A stretch of 64,000 nucleotides of DNA from Christensenella sp. UBA7588 (GTDB lineage: Bacteria > Bacillota > Clostridia > Christensenellales > CAG-917), in assembly GCA_002478945.1 (NCBI GenBank), contig DLKM01000028.1:129196-193195 (forward strand), read 5' to 3'. The notes under the pieces are model-generated. The model searched no databases. It saw nothing but the letters and a program-made list of their open reading frames with translations, and was not told the DNA's origin. This document shows positions 25,589 through 33,522 of the stretch, piece by piece. Position 1 is the first letter of the stretch. Each line of letters starts with the position of its first letter. The translations under genes and the position numbers were made by a program.

Positions 25589-26914
25589 TTGTTTTATCAA
25601 GAAGCTATTGATTATATCAAAAACATAGAAAGAGCAGGCTCGGACTACGGCTTGGAGCGTATGCGGGAACTTTTTGCGTTGCTCGGCAATCCCGACGAAA
25701 AACTCAAAATAGTTCACGTCGCAGGCACCAACGGCAAAGGTTCCGTCACAGCGTATCTGACGAGCGCGTTGGTCGAAGCGGGCTACAGAGTGGGAACGTA
25801 CAATTCTCCCTCCGTTTTTTGCTATAACGAAAGATGGCTGATAGACGGCAAACCGCTTTGCGACGACGACGTGGCGCGTTATATGACCGTCGTCAGAGAA
25901 TGCATAGAAAGCGAAAAGAAAATTCGCTCCGCATTCGATTTGGGAGATTTCAATCCTACGGCGTTCGAGATAGAAACGGCGGTTGCGGCACTTGCTTTTT
26001 TCGATAAGGAATGCGATATTTGCGTGCTTGAAACAGGTCTCGGCGGAAGGTGGGACGCCACCAACGCAATACCTCAAAAGGAGCTTGCCGTCATCACGCC
26101 CATAGGACTTGACCATTGCGCGATTTTGGGCAACACGCTTTCGGAAATCGCAAGTGAAAAAGCCGCGATTATCAGAGACGATTGCGTGACGTGCAAACAA
26201 TCGGACGAGATTATGCAACAGATTTATCATCCGTACGTCTTTGACAACGGCAAGAAAATCGACGTGATTTCCAACGTGATTTTGTGCAAAAACGCCCGTC
26301 TTTCGGCGCAAGATTTGAGCGGTCAGACGTTTGAGTACGACGATAAAACATATCGCATTTCGATGCTCGGCGCACATCAACTCGTCAACGCTTCCATTGC
26401 TATATGCGCATTGCAAACGCTTAGAAACAAACATTGGAATATACCCGACGAGGCAATACGAAAAGGGCTTGAAAAAACCGTTTGGCACGCAAGGTTCGAA
26501 GTGGTTAAAGACGCAAAAGAGCGTTTTAACATTACGATTCCGCAAGATAAAGTGCTTGTTTTTGACGGTGCGCACAATCCGCACGGTGCCACAACGCTTG
26601 CCGCCGCAATCAAGGATTTCTTTGCGGATAGGCGTGTACACTTGGTTATGGGTATGCTCAAAGACAAAGACGTGCAAGGCGTTTGCGCCCTCGTTTGTCC
26701 GCTCGCAACAAGAGTGAGCGTCGTTACGCCGACGTCCCAAAGAGCAATGGACAAAAGCGACCTTGTAAAAATCGCAAGCAAGTATTGCGCAAATTGCGAC
26801 GAGCAAGCAAGCGTAAGGAGCGGCGTGCAAAATGCGCTTGATGGCGATTGCGACGTAGTGATACTTTGCGGTTCGCTCACGCTTTTTGCAGATATGAACG
26901 AGAGTAGGAAATAA
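25589..26914 (+). CDS. folC: Folylpolyglutamate / dihydrofolate synthase
   Basis: 441 residues from a TTG start at 25589, chosen because GGAGGAGGT lies at proper distance and the frame upstream is the riboswitch. Typical FolC motifs: HVAGTNGKGSVTAYL (P-loop, near 47-61), YNSPS, LETGLGGRWDATNAI (near 149-163), TPIGLDHCAILG (Mg site), and VFDGAHNPHGA (near 329). It adds glutamate to folates and/or dihydropteroate. The lysine that is carbamylated in folate-binding forms falls in SEIASEKAAIIR. It is the first gene of folC-folE-folP-folBK, all in one direction, so the operon makes and retains folate under THF feedback. Confidence 0.95.
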   Translation: MFYQEAIDYIKNIERAGSDYGLERMRELFALLGNPDEKLKIVHVAGTNGKGSVTAYLTSALVEAGYRVGTYNSPSVFCYNERWLIDGKPLCDDDVARYMTVVRECIESEKKIRSAFDLGDFNPTAFEIETAVAALAFFDKECDICVLETGLGGRWDATNAIPQKELAVITPIGLDHCAILGNTLSEIASEKAAIIRDDCVTCKQSDEIMQQIYHPYVFDNGKKIDVISNVILCKNARLSAQDLSGQTFEYDDKTYRISMLGAHQLVNASIAICALQTLRNKHWNIPDEAIRKGLEKTVWHARFEVVKDAKERFNITIPQDKVLVFDGAHNPHGATTLAAAIKDFFADRRVHLVMGMLKDKDVQGVCALVCPLATRVSVVTPTSQRAMDKSDLVKIASKYCANCDEQASVRSGVQNALDGDCDVVILCGSLTLFADMNESRK

Positions 26915-26940
26915 TAATTAATAGTTAATAATTAATAATT
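26915..26940 (+). repeat. AT-rich module directly after the folC stop
   Basis: TAATTAATAGTTAATAATTA-type sequence. The same module, ending AATTGCGG, starts immediately after the thiT stop (33520-33535) and occurs in reverse at 47430-47470, each time next to a repeat. Confidence 0.6.
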
Positions 26941-26967
26941 GCGGGTGGGACACCCACACCCGAATAA
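26941..26967 (+). repeat. Copy 2 of the short hairpin motif, upstream of folE
   Basis: GGGTGGGACACCC then ACACCCGAATAA. About 20 bases before the folE start, same orientation as the gene. Confidence 0.65.
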
Positions 26968-26987
26968 AAGAGAAAAAACATATAACC

Positions 26988-27545
26988 ATGAGCAGAACTA
27001 TCAACAAACAAAAGATACAAACGGCTGTGAGAGATATTCTCGTCGCAATAGGAGAGAATCCCGACAGAGAGGGGCTTAAAGACACTCCCGACAGAGTTGC
27101 GAGAATGCTCGAAGAACTTACGGCAGGATATGACGAGAGCGTGGCGGAGCATTTGTCCAAAACGTTTGACGAGGGCGGAAGCGCAATCGTGGTCGAGAGG
27201 GATATTGACTTTTCGTCCACTTGCGAGCATCATCTGATGCCGTTTTTCGGCAAAGTGCATATCGCGTACGTTCCGAACGACAAAGTCGTCGGACTTTCCA
27301 AACTCGCGAGAGTCGTTGACGTGTATGCCAAGAGATTGCAACTGCAAGAAAGGCTCAACGCGCAAATTGCGGACGCTATCTACGATGAACTTGCGCCCAA
27401 AGGCGTTATCGTCGTTATCGAGGCGCAACATACTTGTATGACCGCACGAGGAGTGAAAAAAGTCGGCTCGAACACGCTCACTTACGCCGTGAGAGGGAAT
27501 ATTGACGACGCAGTCAAGACAATGATGTTGGGAGGCACAAAATGA
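26988..27545 (+). CDS. folE: GTP cyclohydrolase I
   Basis: 185 residues, normal length. It converts GTP to dihydroneopterin triphosphate, the entry to folate synthesis. Zinc site [18 protein letters not shown] (Cys-Glu-His-His), [13 protein letters not shown] in the N-terminal helix region, [20 protein letters not shown] and [10 protein letters not shown] (second Cys ligand) are all intact. A weak AAAGAG ribosome site precedes the ATG. Its 3' end overlaps folP by four bases (ATGA). Confidence 0.97.
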   Translation: MSRTINKQKIQTAVRDILVAIGENPDREGLKDTPDRVARMLEELTAGYDESVAEHLSKTFDEGGSAIVVERDIDFSSTCEHHLMPFFGKVHIAYVPNDKVVGLSKLARVVDVYAKRLQLQERLNAQIADAIYDELAPKGVIVVIEAQHTCMTARGVKKVGSNTLTYAVRGNIDDAVKTMMLGGTK

Positions 27546-28345
27546 GAGGGGCGAGAACATACGATTTTCACGTCGGAGAAAGCCGTTTTACGAGCGGAAC
27601 GCACGTTATGGCAATTCTCAACGCCACTCCCGATAGTTTTTACGAAGGTAGCAGACATCGCTTTGACGCAGTCGAGACCGTAAGAAAATTCATAGAGCAG
27701 GGCGCGGAGATTATCGACGTCGGAGGACAATCGACGAGACCTAATGCGGTAAAAGTCGGCGCGCTCGAGGAAATGTCGAGAGTTTTGCCAGTTATCGAGC
27801 AGATTAGGGCAGAGTTTGCGAATATTCCCATAAGCGTAGACACTTTTTATCCCGACGTTGCCGCGGCGGCTATCGAAGCGGGCGCGGATATGATAAACGA
27901 CGTAAGTTGTCTGAAATACGACGGTATGGCGCAGGTGGTTGCCGAAAGCGGCGCGTCCGTTTGCGTTATGCACGACAGGAGAGACAGCAAAACAAAAGAT
28001 TTGTTTTTCGACAAAGAAACGGGGCTTGCAAAAGCCGTAGACAAATTGCTTGCGGCGGGCGTGAAAAAGGATAGAATACTGCTTGACGGCGGCATAGGAT
28101 TCAACAAAAACAACGACGAAGATTGGCAACTTCTGAACGGTTATGACAGATTGCTCGATATGTTCGACGAGTATCCGTTTTTGCTGGGTACGTCAAGAAA
28201 ATCTATGTTCGGCGGCGATGTCGGCGGCAGGCTTTCCGCAACTCTCGACAGCACGGCTCTTGCCGTAAGACAAGGCGTTTTGTTCGTACGAGTACACGAC
28301 GTCAAGGAAAACGCAATGGTTATAAAACTTTACTCTGGGGCGTGA
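27542..28345 (+). CDS. folP: Dihydropteroate synthase
   Basis: 267 residues. It joins p-aminobenzoate to hydroxymethyldihydropterin pyrophosphate. Motifs: [17 protein letters not shown] (first loop), [11 protein letters not shown] (second loop, family form DIGGESTRPG), [16 protein letters not shown], and the pterin-binding [14 protein letters not shown] within the end of folE serves as ribosome site. The DVGGQSTRP Gln in place of the usual Glu is a small deviation. This enzyme is the sulfonamide target. Confidence 0.95.
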   Translation: MRGARTYDFHVGESRFTSGTHVMAILNATPDSFYEGSRHRFDAVETVRKFIEQGAEIIDVGGQSTRPNAVKVGALEEMSRVLPVIEQIRAEFANIPISVDTFYPDVAAAAIEAGADMINDVSCLKYDGMAQVVAESGASVCVMHDRRDSKTKDLFFDKETGLAKAVDKLLAAGVKKDRILLDGGIGFNKNNDEDWQLLNGYDRLLDMFDEYPFLLGTSRKSMFGGDVGGRLSATLDSTALAVRQGVLFVRVHDVKENAMVIKLYSGA

Positions 28346-28346
28346 T

Positions 28347-29171
28347 ATGGACAAAGTGATTCTTAAAGATTTTGAAGTGGTGGCTTGCCACGGCGTCAAC
28401 CCCGAAGAAAAGATAAATCCTCAAAGATTTTTGTTTACGGCAGAACTTTGTACGGATTTTTCGGAATGCGCCCAAAACGACGATTTGACGCAAACGATAA
28501 GTTATAGTGCCGTAAAAAAGACGTTAAAGTCCTTTTGTGAGAACAACTGCTTCGATTTGATAGAAACTCTTGCCAAAAGAAGCGCGGCTTTATTGCTCAA
28601 AACTTATCCTCTCGCAAGTGCGGTTACCCTTACCGTAAAAAAGCCCGACGCACCGATGAGCGGCACTTTCGATTACGTTGCCGTAACCACCGAGGCAAAG
28701 TGGCACGAGGTGTATCTTGCGCTCGGCTCAAGCGAGGGAGACAAGGATTCGTATCTCGATTTTGCCGTATCCGCGCTCGAGTCGGACGACAATTTCAAGG
28801 ATATTGTCGAGAGCGAAAGAATGCAATCGGAACCGTACGGCGGAGTGGCAAACAACACCTTTACGAACAGCGTCGTAAAATGCAAAACGTTGTACGAGCC
28901 GCATAGACTGCTTTCTGCGATTGCCGAAATCGAAAAGAAAGGCGGACGAGTTCGCAATCGAAGATGGGCGGACCGCACGTTGGATATAGACGTCGTTTTT
29001 TACGACGACGACGTAATATCCGACAACGATTTGTGCGTGCCGCATATCGATATGCAAAACAGATTGTTCGTTCTCAAACCGCTTTGCGAGTTGTGCCCGA
29101 ACAAGGTGCATCCGCTGCTTGGAAAGCGCGTAGCAGAGTTGCTTGACGTCCTGAAGAAAAGACAAAGTTGA
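28347..29171 (+). CDS. folBK: Fused dihydroneopterin aldolase / HPPK
   Basis: 274 residues. Residues 1-120 are FolB: DKVILKDFEVVACHGVNPEEK with the conserved catalytic-type Glu, FDLIETLAKR and VTLTVKKPDAP. Residues 121-274 are FolK: LALGSSEGDKDSYLDFA, NNTFTNSVVKC, LLSAIAEIEKKGGRVRNRRWADRTLDIDVVFYDD (the Mg-binding DxD) and VPHIDMQNRLFVLKPL. The fusion carries out the two consecutive steps before FolP. It begins one base after the folP stop and ends the operon. Confidence 0.96.
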   Translation: MDKVILKDFEVVACHGVNPEEKINPQRFLFTAELCTDFSECAQNDDLTQTISYSAVKKTLKSFCENNCFDLIETLAKRSAALLLKTYPLASAVTLTVKKPDAPMSGTFDYVAVTTEAKWHEVYLALGSSEGDKDSYLDFAVSALESDDNFKDIVESERMQSEPYGGVANNTFTNSVVKCKTLYEPHRLLSAIAEIEKKGGRVRNRRWADRTLDIDVVFYDDDVISDNDLCVPHIDMQNRLFVLKPLCELCPNKVHPLLGKRVAELLDVLKKRQS

Positions 29172-29240
29172 TTTTCGCTCTCGCGTGTGTTATCATAATC
29201 TTAAATAGGGCATATAATGCCGAGATAAGAGGAGAAGTAT

Positions 29241-29747
29241 ATGAGGATAATAATCAAACAAAAGTATTTTGCAGTCGGCAACAAGTTCAAAATAACGGAC
29301 GAAAACGACGCTCCCGTATTTTTTGCGGTACGTCAATTTGACAGAATTATGACCAACGTCGTATTGTTCGACACGCAGGACGTTGCGCTCGTTCGCATTC
29401 AAGCCGAGCTTAAAAAATTCTTTACGTCATACTTCGAAGTCAACGATATGAACGGTCGCAAAATTTTTGCCATCGACGAAAAACTCCCGTTTTTCCGTTT
29501 CAAACGCGCCAAAACCGTCGGCGACGTGGACGTCAAAATCAAGTGCGGTCCCATTCATATGAAAGCGTTTTTGTCCGACGGCAACGGCTCCTACGACAAG
29601 AAAAACCCCGTCGTTCGCGCTCGCAAAAAGATTTTCAGCATTGCCGACACTTACGTCGTCGACATCGACGAATCCCGTCTGCATCCCGTTTACGGTGCGG
29701 TTATAGGGTTGTGGTATGACCTTATCGAACACGGTTCCCAACATTAA
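29241..29747 (+). CDS. LURP-one-related (Tubby-C-like) family protein
   Basis: 168 residues, beta-rich. MRIIIKQKYFAVGNKFKITDENDAPVFFAV and later KIFSIADTYVVDIDES follow the repeat pattern of the LURP-one/YxjI phospholipid-scramblase-like fold (Tubby C-terminal-like). Biochemical role in bacteria is unknown. AGAGGAGAAG ribosome site and a TATAAT element at about 29211 indicate a separate transcription unit. The stop codon is the first part of the outer arm of hairpin element H2. Confidence 0.8.
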   Translation: MRIIIKQKYFAVGNKFKITDENDAPVFFAVRQFDRIMTNVVLFDTQDVALVRIQAELKKFFTSYFEVNDMNGRKIFAIDEKLPFFRFKRAKTVGDVDVKIKCGPIHMKAFLSDGNGSYDKKNPVVRARKKIFSIADTYVVDIDESRLHPVYGAVIGLWYDLIEHGSQH

Positions 29748-29868
29748 ACGGCACTAAACAGCGAATAACTGCGTCAACACCCGTCCGCTCCAAAATCACG
29801 TACTAAATGTACGCTGGGTTTTGTTTCGGACGGGTGTTTCCTTGTTCTTCATCTGTTTAGTGCCGTTT
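29746..29868 (+). repeat. Nested hairpin element H2
   Basis: Outer arms AAACGGCACTAAACAG (29746-29761) and CTGTTTAGTGCCGTTT (29853-29868) are perfectly complementary over 16 bases. Inside are main stem AACACCCGTCCG/CGGACGGGTGTT (29776-29787, 29827-29838), CAAAA with TTTTG, unpaired TC, inner stem CGTAC/GTACG with a TAAAT loop, and CTGG on the 3' side. It begins inside the stop codon of the preceding gene. Confidence 0.85.
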
Positions 29869-29886
29869 ATTTTTCTTTGCTTTGGT

Positions 29887-29977
29887 AGTGCCACGAGCCT
29901 GTCAACTCATTTACTATCAGTAAATTAGGGTTGCCATTCTCGTGGCACTTTCTCGTCATTCATCTATTTAGTGCCGT
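29887..29977 (+). repeat. Nested hairpin element H3
   Basis: Same design as H2 with unrelated stem sequences: main stem AGTGCCACGAG/CTCGTGGCACT (29887-29897, 29939-29949), CAAC with GTTG, unpaired TC, inner stem ATTTAC/GTAAAT with TATCA loop, and TAGG on the 3' side. It ends with a tail CATCTATTTAGTGCCGTTT nearly identical to the tail of H2. Confidence 0.8.
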
Positions 29978-29989
29978 TTTGCGATTTTG

Positions 29990-30103
29990 CGGTTGACGAA
30001 TAACCTCGCCAAAGCCCGTCCGCTCCAAAATCACGTACTAAATGTACGTTGGGTTTTGTTTCGGACGGGTGTTTCCTTGTTCTTCATCTGTTTAGTGCCG
30101 TTT
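29990..30103 (+). repeat. Nested hairpin element H4
   Basis: GCCCGTCCG (30014-30022) with CGGACGGGT (30062-30070), including one G-T pair; CAAAA/TTTTG; inner ACGTAC/GTACGT with TAAAT loop; TGG on the 3' side; tail CTGTTTAGTGCCGTTT at 30088-30103. The inner part is nearly identical to H2, which indicates recent duplication. Confidence 0.8.
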
Positions 30104-30209
30104 AATACTAATGCAAATCAAAACCTATAAAAATACCACTTATATCCGCAAGTAACAATATAAAAATAAGCCCGACGATTGTCGGGCTTGTCATATGGTT
30201 TATAGTATC
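30104..30209 (-). terminator. Spacer with terminator of the Na/Ca exchanger gene
   Basis: AAGCCCGAC (30168-30176), GATT loop, GTCGGGCTT (30181-30189); on the minus strand a T-rich run (TATTTTTATA) follows. Nothing else is seen in the spacer. Confidence 0.85.
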
Positions 30210-31331
30210 TTAGAAAATATTTATTACGTGTACCGTGTTGAGTATAAGCAACGTTACATATGCGACGTAACCGCAAAGCAGTATAATTCCTTGCCAACGT
30301 TTGAATTTGCCCATTATCAATGCGGGGATAAGCGCAAAGCCTGCCGCCGCAAGACAGAACGGGAAGTCTATCGTCAGCGATTGTGCGTCTACGGGGAGCG
30401 GTTGTCCCGTCTTGCCGAGAGTAATAAACGTGCAGATGGGGAGTATCAACGAAAGGTCGATGATATTTGCGCCGATAATGTTACCGACGGACAAATCGCT
30501 CTTTTTCTTGATTATTGCGGTTATTGCCGTAACCAGTTCGGGCAGAGAAGTGCCGACTGCGAGAATTGTTACGCCGATAATGCCTTCGGGTACTTCCAGT
30601 TTTCTTGCAAGTGCCGCGCCGTTGTCGCACATAAGTTGCGCTCCGCAGAAGATTGCGCCTGCGCCGAGCAGGAATATAACGACGTTTTTGGCAATATCTT
30701 TTTTCTCGATAACCATTCCGGTTTTCTTGAGAGTGATTTTTCTCGATTCGAGTTTTTGGAAATAGTCAAATAAAATTCCGTTGCCTTTTGCCTGATTCTC
30801 CTCGAGCGTTTCGAAACCTTTGTCGTTAATGAGGTTGTCGGAGTGTTTTTTTGCGCTGACGAGGTTTTCGATGATGAACGACACGAAAAGCGCAAGCACG
30901 ATAATTGCGTTCCACCAGCTGAAATCTCCCGACGCGCTCAATCCCCACAAAACCGCAATCGTTGCAATCAAGATAGCGATTTTTGCTATATAATCTTTGC
31001 GCTTAATGGTGGGATAGGTAAATACGAGCGAGATTGCCATAATCAACGCAATGTTGCAGTTGACCGAACCTACCGCGTTGCCGATTGCCATTTCCGCCTG
31101 TCCTTGCGCCGCGGATATGCTCGATACCAATATTTCGGGAAGTGTGGTTGCAACGCTAACTATCGTTGCGCCGATAATAAACGACGGAATGCCCGATACT
31201 TCCGCAATCCAGCTTGCCGCGTCCACGAACCAGTCTCCGCCTTTCACGACGAGAAGAATGCCGAGTGCCAAAAGGACGATATATGCGGCGGTGCCGTTTC
31301 CTTCCATCATACTTAAAAGAGTGTTTGTCAT
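30210..31331 (-). CDS. CaCA family Na+/Ca2+ exchanger-like protein (YrbG type)
   Basis: 373 residues, about ten membrane segments in two inverted halves. The alpha-1 repeat is IIGATIVSVATTLPEILVSS...GNAVGSVNCNI and the alpha-2 repeat is IIGVTILAVGTSLPELVTAITA...GNIIGANIIDLSLI. The paired Glu residues (TLPE, SLPE) are the cation ligands of CaCA proteins. A hydrophilic loop separates the halves. It probably exports calcium in exchange for sodium or protons. A promoter TTGACT-N17-TATTCT lies upstream. Confidence 0.92.
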   Translation of the reverse strand: MTNTLLSMMEGNGTAAYIVLLALGILLVVKGGDWFVDAASWIAEVSGIPSFIIGATIVSVATTLPEILVSSISAAQGQAEMAIGNAVGSVNCNIALIMAISLVFTYPTIKRKDYIAKIAILIATIAVLWGLSASGDFSWWNAIIVLALFVSFIIENLVSAKKHSDNLINDKGFETLEENQAKGNGILFDYFQKLESRKITLKKTGMVIEKKDIAKNVVIFLLGAGAIFCGAQLMCDNGAALARKLEVPEGIIGVTILAVGTSLPELVTAITAIIKKKSDLSVGNIIGANIIDLSLILPICTFITLGKTGQPLPVDAQSLTIDFPFCLAAAGFALIPALIMGKFKRWQGIILLCGYVAYVTLLILNTVHVINIF

Positions 31332-31363
31332 ATATTCTCTCCGAGTGCGAGTCGCACCGCATT

Positions 31364-31392
31364 AGAATAGCATTTTATATTGTTAAAGTCAA
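31364..31392 (-). promoter_or_regulatory. Promoter of the Na/Ca exchanger gene
   Basis: Minus strand TTGACT (31387-31392), 17-base spacer, TATTCT (31364-31369). Confidence 0.65.
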
Positions 31393-31401
31393 TATAATAA
31401 A

Positions 31402-31425
31402 GAAAAACCGCTTATAAATAAGCGG
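31402..31425 (-). terminator. Terminator of mscL
   Basis: Perfect CCGCTTAT/ATAAGCGG stem, followed on the minus strand by TTTTTCTTTATT. Confidence 0.85.
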
Positions 31426-31447
31426 TAAATCTTGTTTATTAATTTTT

Positions 31448-32065
31448 TTATTTTTCTTCGACGTTTTCGGTCGTAGTTTTTTCTGCTTGTTGAGCTTTGA
31501 GAAGGTCGCGTATCTCGCGAAGCAAATCGTCGGTGGATTCGGCTTTTTCGGCTTCTGCTTTTGCCGCTTCTTCCTCTGCTGCTTTTGCTGCCGCTTCGTC
31601 TCTTGCCGCTTTGATTGCTTTGAGTTCTTTTCTGGTGGGAACTTTGCCTTTAATCGTTGCTTTTTCTTCCGCAGTCAGCGATTCGAGGAATTCGGTGTCG
31701 TTTTTAAGTCCCGTAAATCCGCCTTTTACCGAGTTGATGAGTTTGATGATAGCAAACAAAACGAGGGCGGTAAGCAAGAACGTGATAATCGCGCTTATAA
31801 CTGCGCCAAAGTCCATAATGACAGCCTCTTTTATGACTGTGCCTGCCTCGTCCACGACGGGATTTCTCAATACGACTTGCAAACTCTTGCCGTCGCCCAG
31901 AGGAATCATATTGATGAGCGGTTGGAGAATACCTTTGACGAGTGCGGTTACGATTGCGGTAAACGCGCTGCCGATAATCATACCAACGGCGAGGTCAAGA
32001 ACGCTTCCTTTGTTGATGAACGCTTTGAATTCTTTCCAAAGTTTGAATTCGTGTTTCTTTTTCAT
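31448..32065 (-). CDS. mscL: Large-conductance mechanosensitive channel
   Basis: 205 residues; the family is usually about 130-150. WKEFKAFINKGSVLDLAVGMIIGSAFTAIVTALVKG is the conserved first helix and gate, and a second membrane helix lies near 88-110. After the short basic linker the C-terminus is about 60 residues longer than usual: an Ala/Glu/Lys-rich helical stretch (near 145-180) ending DDLLREIRDLLKAQQ, the normal C-terminal bundle helix. So the extra part is an insertion before the bundle helix. The channel releases solutes on hypo-osmotic shock. Ribosome site AGGAGAAA. Confidence 0.93.
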   Translation of the reverse strand: MKKKHEFKLWKEFKAFINKGSVLDLAVGMIIGSAFTAIVTALVKGILQPLINMIPLGDGKSLQVVLRNPVVDEAGTVIKEAVIMDFGAVISAIITFLLTALVLFAIIKLINSVKGGFTGLKNDTEFLESLTAEEKATIKGKVPTRKELKAIKAARDEAAAKAAEEEAAKAEAEKAESTDDLLREIRDLLKAQQAEKTTTENVEEK

Positions 32066-32093
32066 TGTTTCTTTCTCCTACGTTGATGTCAAA

Positions 32094-32122
32094 ATAATAA
32101 TACTTATCGTATTTTAAGTCAA
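32094..32122 (-). promoter_or_regulatory. Promoter of mscL
   Basis: Minus strand TTGACT (32117-32122), 17-base spacer, TATTAT (32094-32099). Confidence 0.65.
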
Positions 32123-32177
32123 GAAAAATGTCCAAACTATGCGGAATAACAAATTTTTCCTTGCTTTTTCAAAGTGA

Positions 32178-32206
32178 TTGACAGCGGTAGAGCGTAAGTG
32201 TACAAT
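32178..32206 (+). promoter_or_regulatory. Promoter of the TPP-riboswitch-thiT unit
   Basis: TTGACA, 17-base spacer, TACAAT. Start of transcription would be about 32213, at the 5' edge of the aptamer. Confidence 0.8.
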
Positions 32207-32212
32207 AATATT

Positions 32213-32290
32213 CGCTAGGGGTGCCGTATGGCTGAGATGATACCCTCAAACTTGTGAGATAATCCTCGCGTAAGGAAGCAAAAAGCAAAA
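32213..32290 (+). promoter_or_regulatory. TPP (thiamine pyrophosphate) riboswitch aptamer
   Basis: CTAGGGGTGCC, GGCTGAGATGATACCC and the later GATAATCCTCGCGTAAGGAAGC match the THI-box blocks (GGGGTGCC, CTGAGA, ACCC, ATAAT, GCGTAGGGAAG). The second arm is a compact variant: TGAGATAATCCTCG replaces the usual CTGGATAATGCCAG. It precedes thiT directly. Confidence 0.92.
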
Positions 32291-32309
32291 TATATTGTTT
32301 TTGTCTGTT

Positions 32310-32347
32310 CAAGTTCCCCAAAGCAAAGTTTTGGAGGACTTTTTTTA
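32310..32347 (+). terminator. Riboswitch expression platform: terminator that also covers the ribosome site
   Basis: AAGTTCCCCAAA pairs with TTTGGAGGACTT (one mismatch), followed by a T-run. The same 3' arm holds the GGAGG ribosome site of thiT at 32332-32336, so the hairpin can stop transcription and hide the translation start. Confidence 0.75.
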
Positions 32348-33522
32348 TGGACATCGAAACGTTGAGTGGCAAACTGCAATACGTCGCGCTCTATCTTGCC
32401 GTGGCAATCGTTGCGGCGTTTATCGTCGTCGGGCTTCTCGTATGGCATTTCAAAAAAGAGAAGTTTGCCGACTTCAAAAAATACGCCGTCGGTATAGTTA
32501 CGGGCTTTGCGGTAACTATGGTGGTCGTGTTTGCTTACGTCAAATTTCAATGCAACATCGACGATATGCAAGCAAAACTTTTCTATCCCATTCTCGCAAC
32601 GCTCATAACCGTCGTAGCAGGCGCGATTGCAATGCTCGTAAGCTCGCTTTTCAACGATAAAGCGGTCAAAATTTCCTTTATAGTCACGGCGGTGGCGGTG
32701 CTTGGTTGTTTTATTGCCACAATGGTGCTTATGGCGCAATACTACGGCGACGTTGCGGAGTATTATCCAAACGCAAACCTCGTCGGTATGATTGTGTCTG
32801 CAGTAGTGTTTATGGCGATAATGGTCGCGATGTGGTTTGTAGGCGACAAACGCAAGATGAGCGACACTCGCTCTATTGTGTACGGCGCAATTTCGATTGC
32901 ACTTTCGTTTGCTCTCTCTTACGCGCGCATATTCAAACTCCCTCAAGGCGGTTCGGTCACGTTCGCAAGCCTTCTTCCGCTTATGATTTACTGCTGTATG
33001 TTCGGCACGAGAAGGGGACTTATCGTATGCACGATTTACGGTGTTTTGCAAGCCTTGCAAGACCCGTATATTATCCACCCGATGCAGTTCTTGCTCGATT
33101 ATCCGCTCGCTTTCGGTCTTATCGGCGTAAGCGGCATATTTATGGAAAAGGGCGTTTTCAAGGACAAAAAAGTGGTTGCTTTCTTGCTCGGCGGCGTTAT
33201 TGCGGTTGTGTTGAGATACGCTTGCCACGTTTGCTCGGGCGTATTTGCTTTTGCCGACTATGCAGACCTTGACAAGTACGGCACGGCAATCGCATACAGC
33301 TTGGCGTACAACTCGTTTGCGTTTGTCGATATGCTCATTGCGCTCGTCGCGGGAAGCGTGATGTTTGCGTCCAAGTCGTTTACGGCACTTATGCAAAAGT
33401 CAAGCGACGTAAACAAGGCGGCGGAAGTTGTTCCGACTCAAGAAGTCGAGGACGATGACGAACCCGTCGACGACGTTGACCGTCAAATCATCGAAAAACA
33501 AAAAGCCAACGACGAAAAATAA
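32347..33522 (+). CDS. thiT: ThiT thiamine transporter (ECF S-component) with extra N-terminal membrane domain
   Basis: 391 residues, about twice normal ThiT. Residues from about 173 onward are ThiT: LPQGGSVTFASLLPLMIYC, GTRRGLIVCTIYGVLQALQDPYIIHPMQFLLDYPLAFGLIGVSG contain the thiamine-binding signature. Residues 1-168 add about five membrane segments (near 15-36, 47-67, 80-100, 106-128, 144-165) with no family I recognise. The C-terminal tail (360-391) is acidic. ThiT works with a shared energising ECF module (EcfT, EcfA, EcfA'), which is not in this window. A TPP riboswitch upstream supports thiamine as substrate. Confidence 0.92.
   Translation: MDIETLSGKLQYVALYLAVAIVAAFIVVGLLVWHFKKEKFADFKKYAVGIVTGFAVTMVVVFAYVKFQCNIDDMQAKLFYPILATLITVVAGAIAMLVSSLFNDKAVKISFIVTAVAVLGCFIATMVLMAQYYGDVAEYYPNANLVGMIVSAVVFMAIMVAMWFVGDKRKMSDTRSIVYGAISIALSFALSYARIFKLPQGGSVTFASLLPLMIYCCMFGTRRGLIVCTIYGVLQALQDPYIIHPMQFLLDYPLAFGLIGVSGIFMEKGVFKDKKVVAFLLGGVIAVVLRYACHVCSGVFAFADYADLDKYGTAIAYSLAYNSFAFVDMLIALVAGSVMFASKSFTALMQKSSDVNKAAEVVPTQEVEDDDEPVDDVDRQIIEKQKANDEK

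Noticed and set aside
25538..26830. 430-codon minus-strand frame
   Set aside because: Antisense shadow of folC; composition (Cys, His, Arg, Phe) is that of a reversed coding frame.
29746..30103. CRISPR array
   Set aside because: Only three units, the repeated parts are long palindromic tails, units are of unlike content and length, and no cas gene is near.
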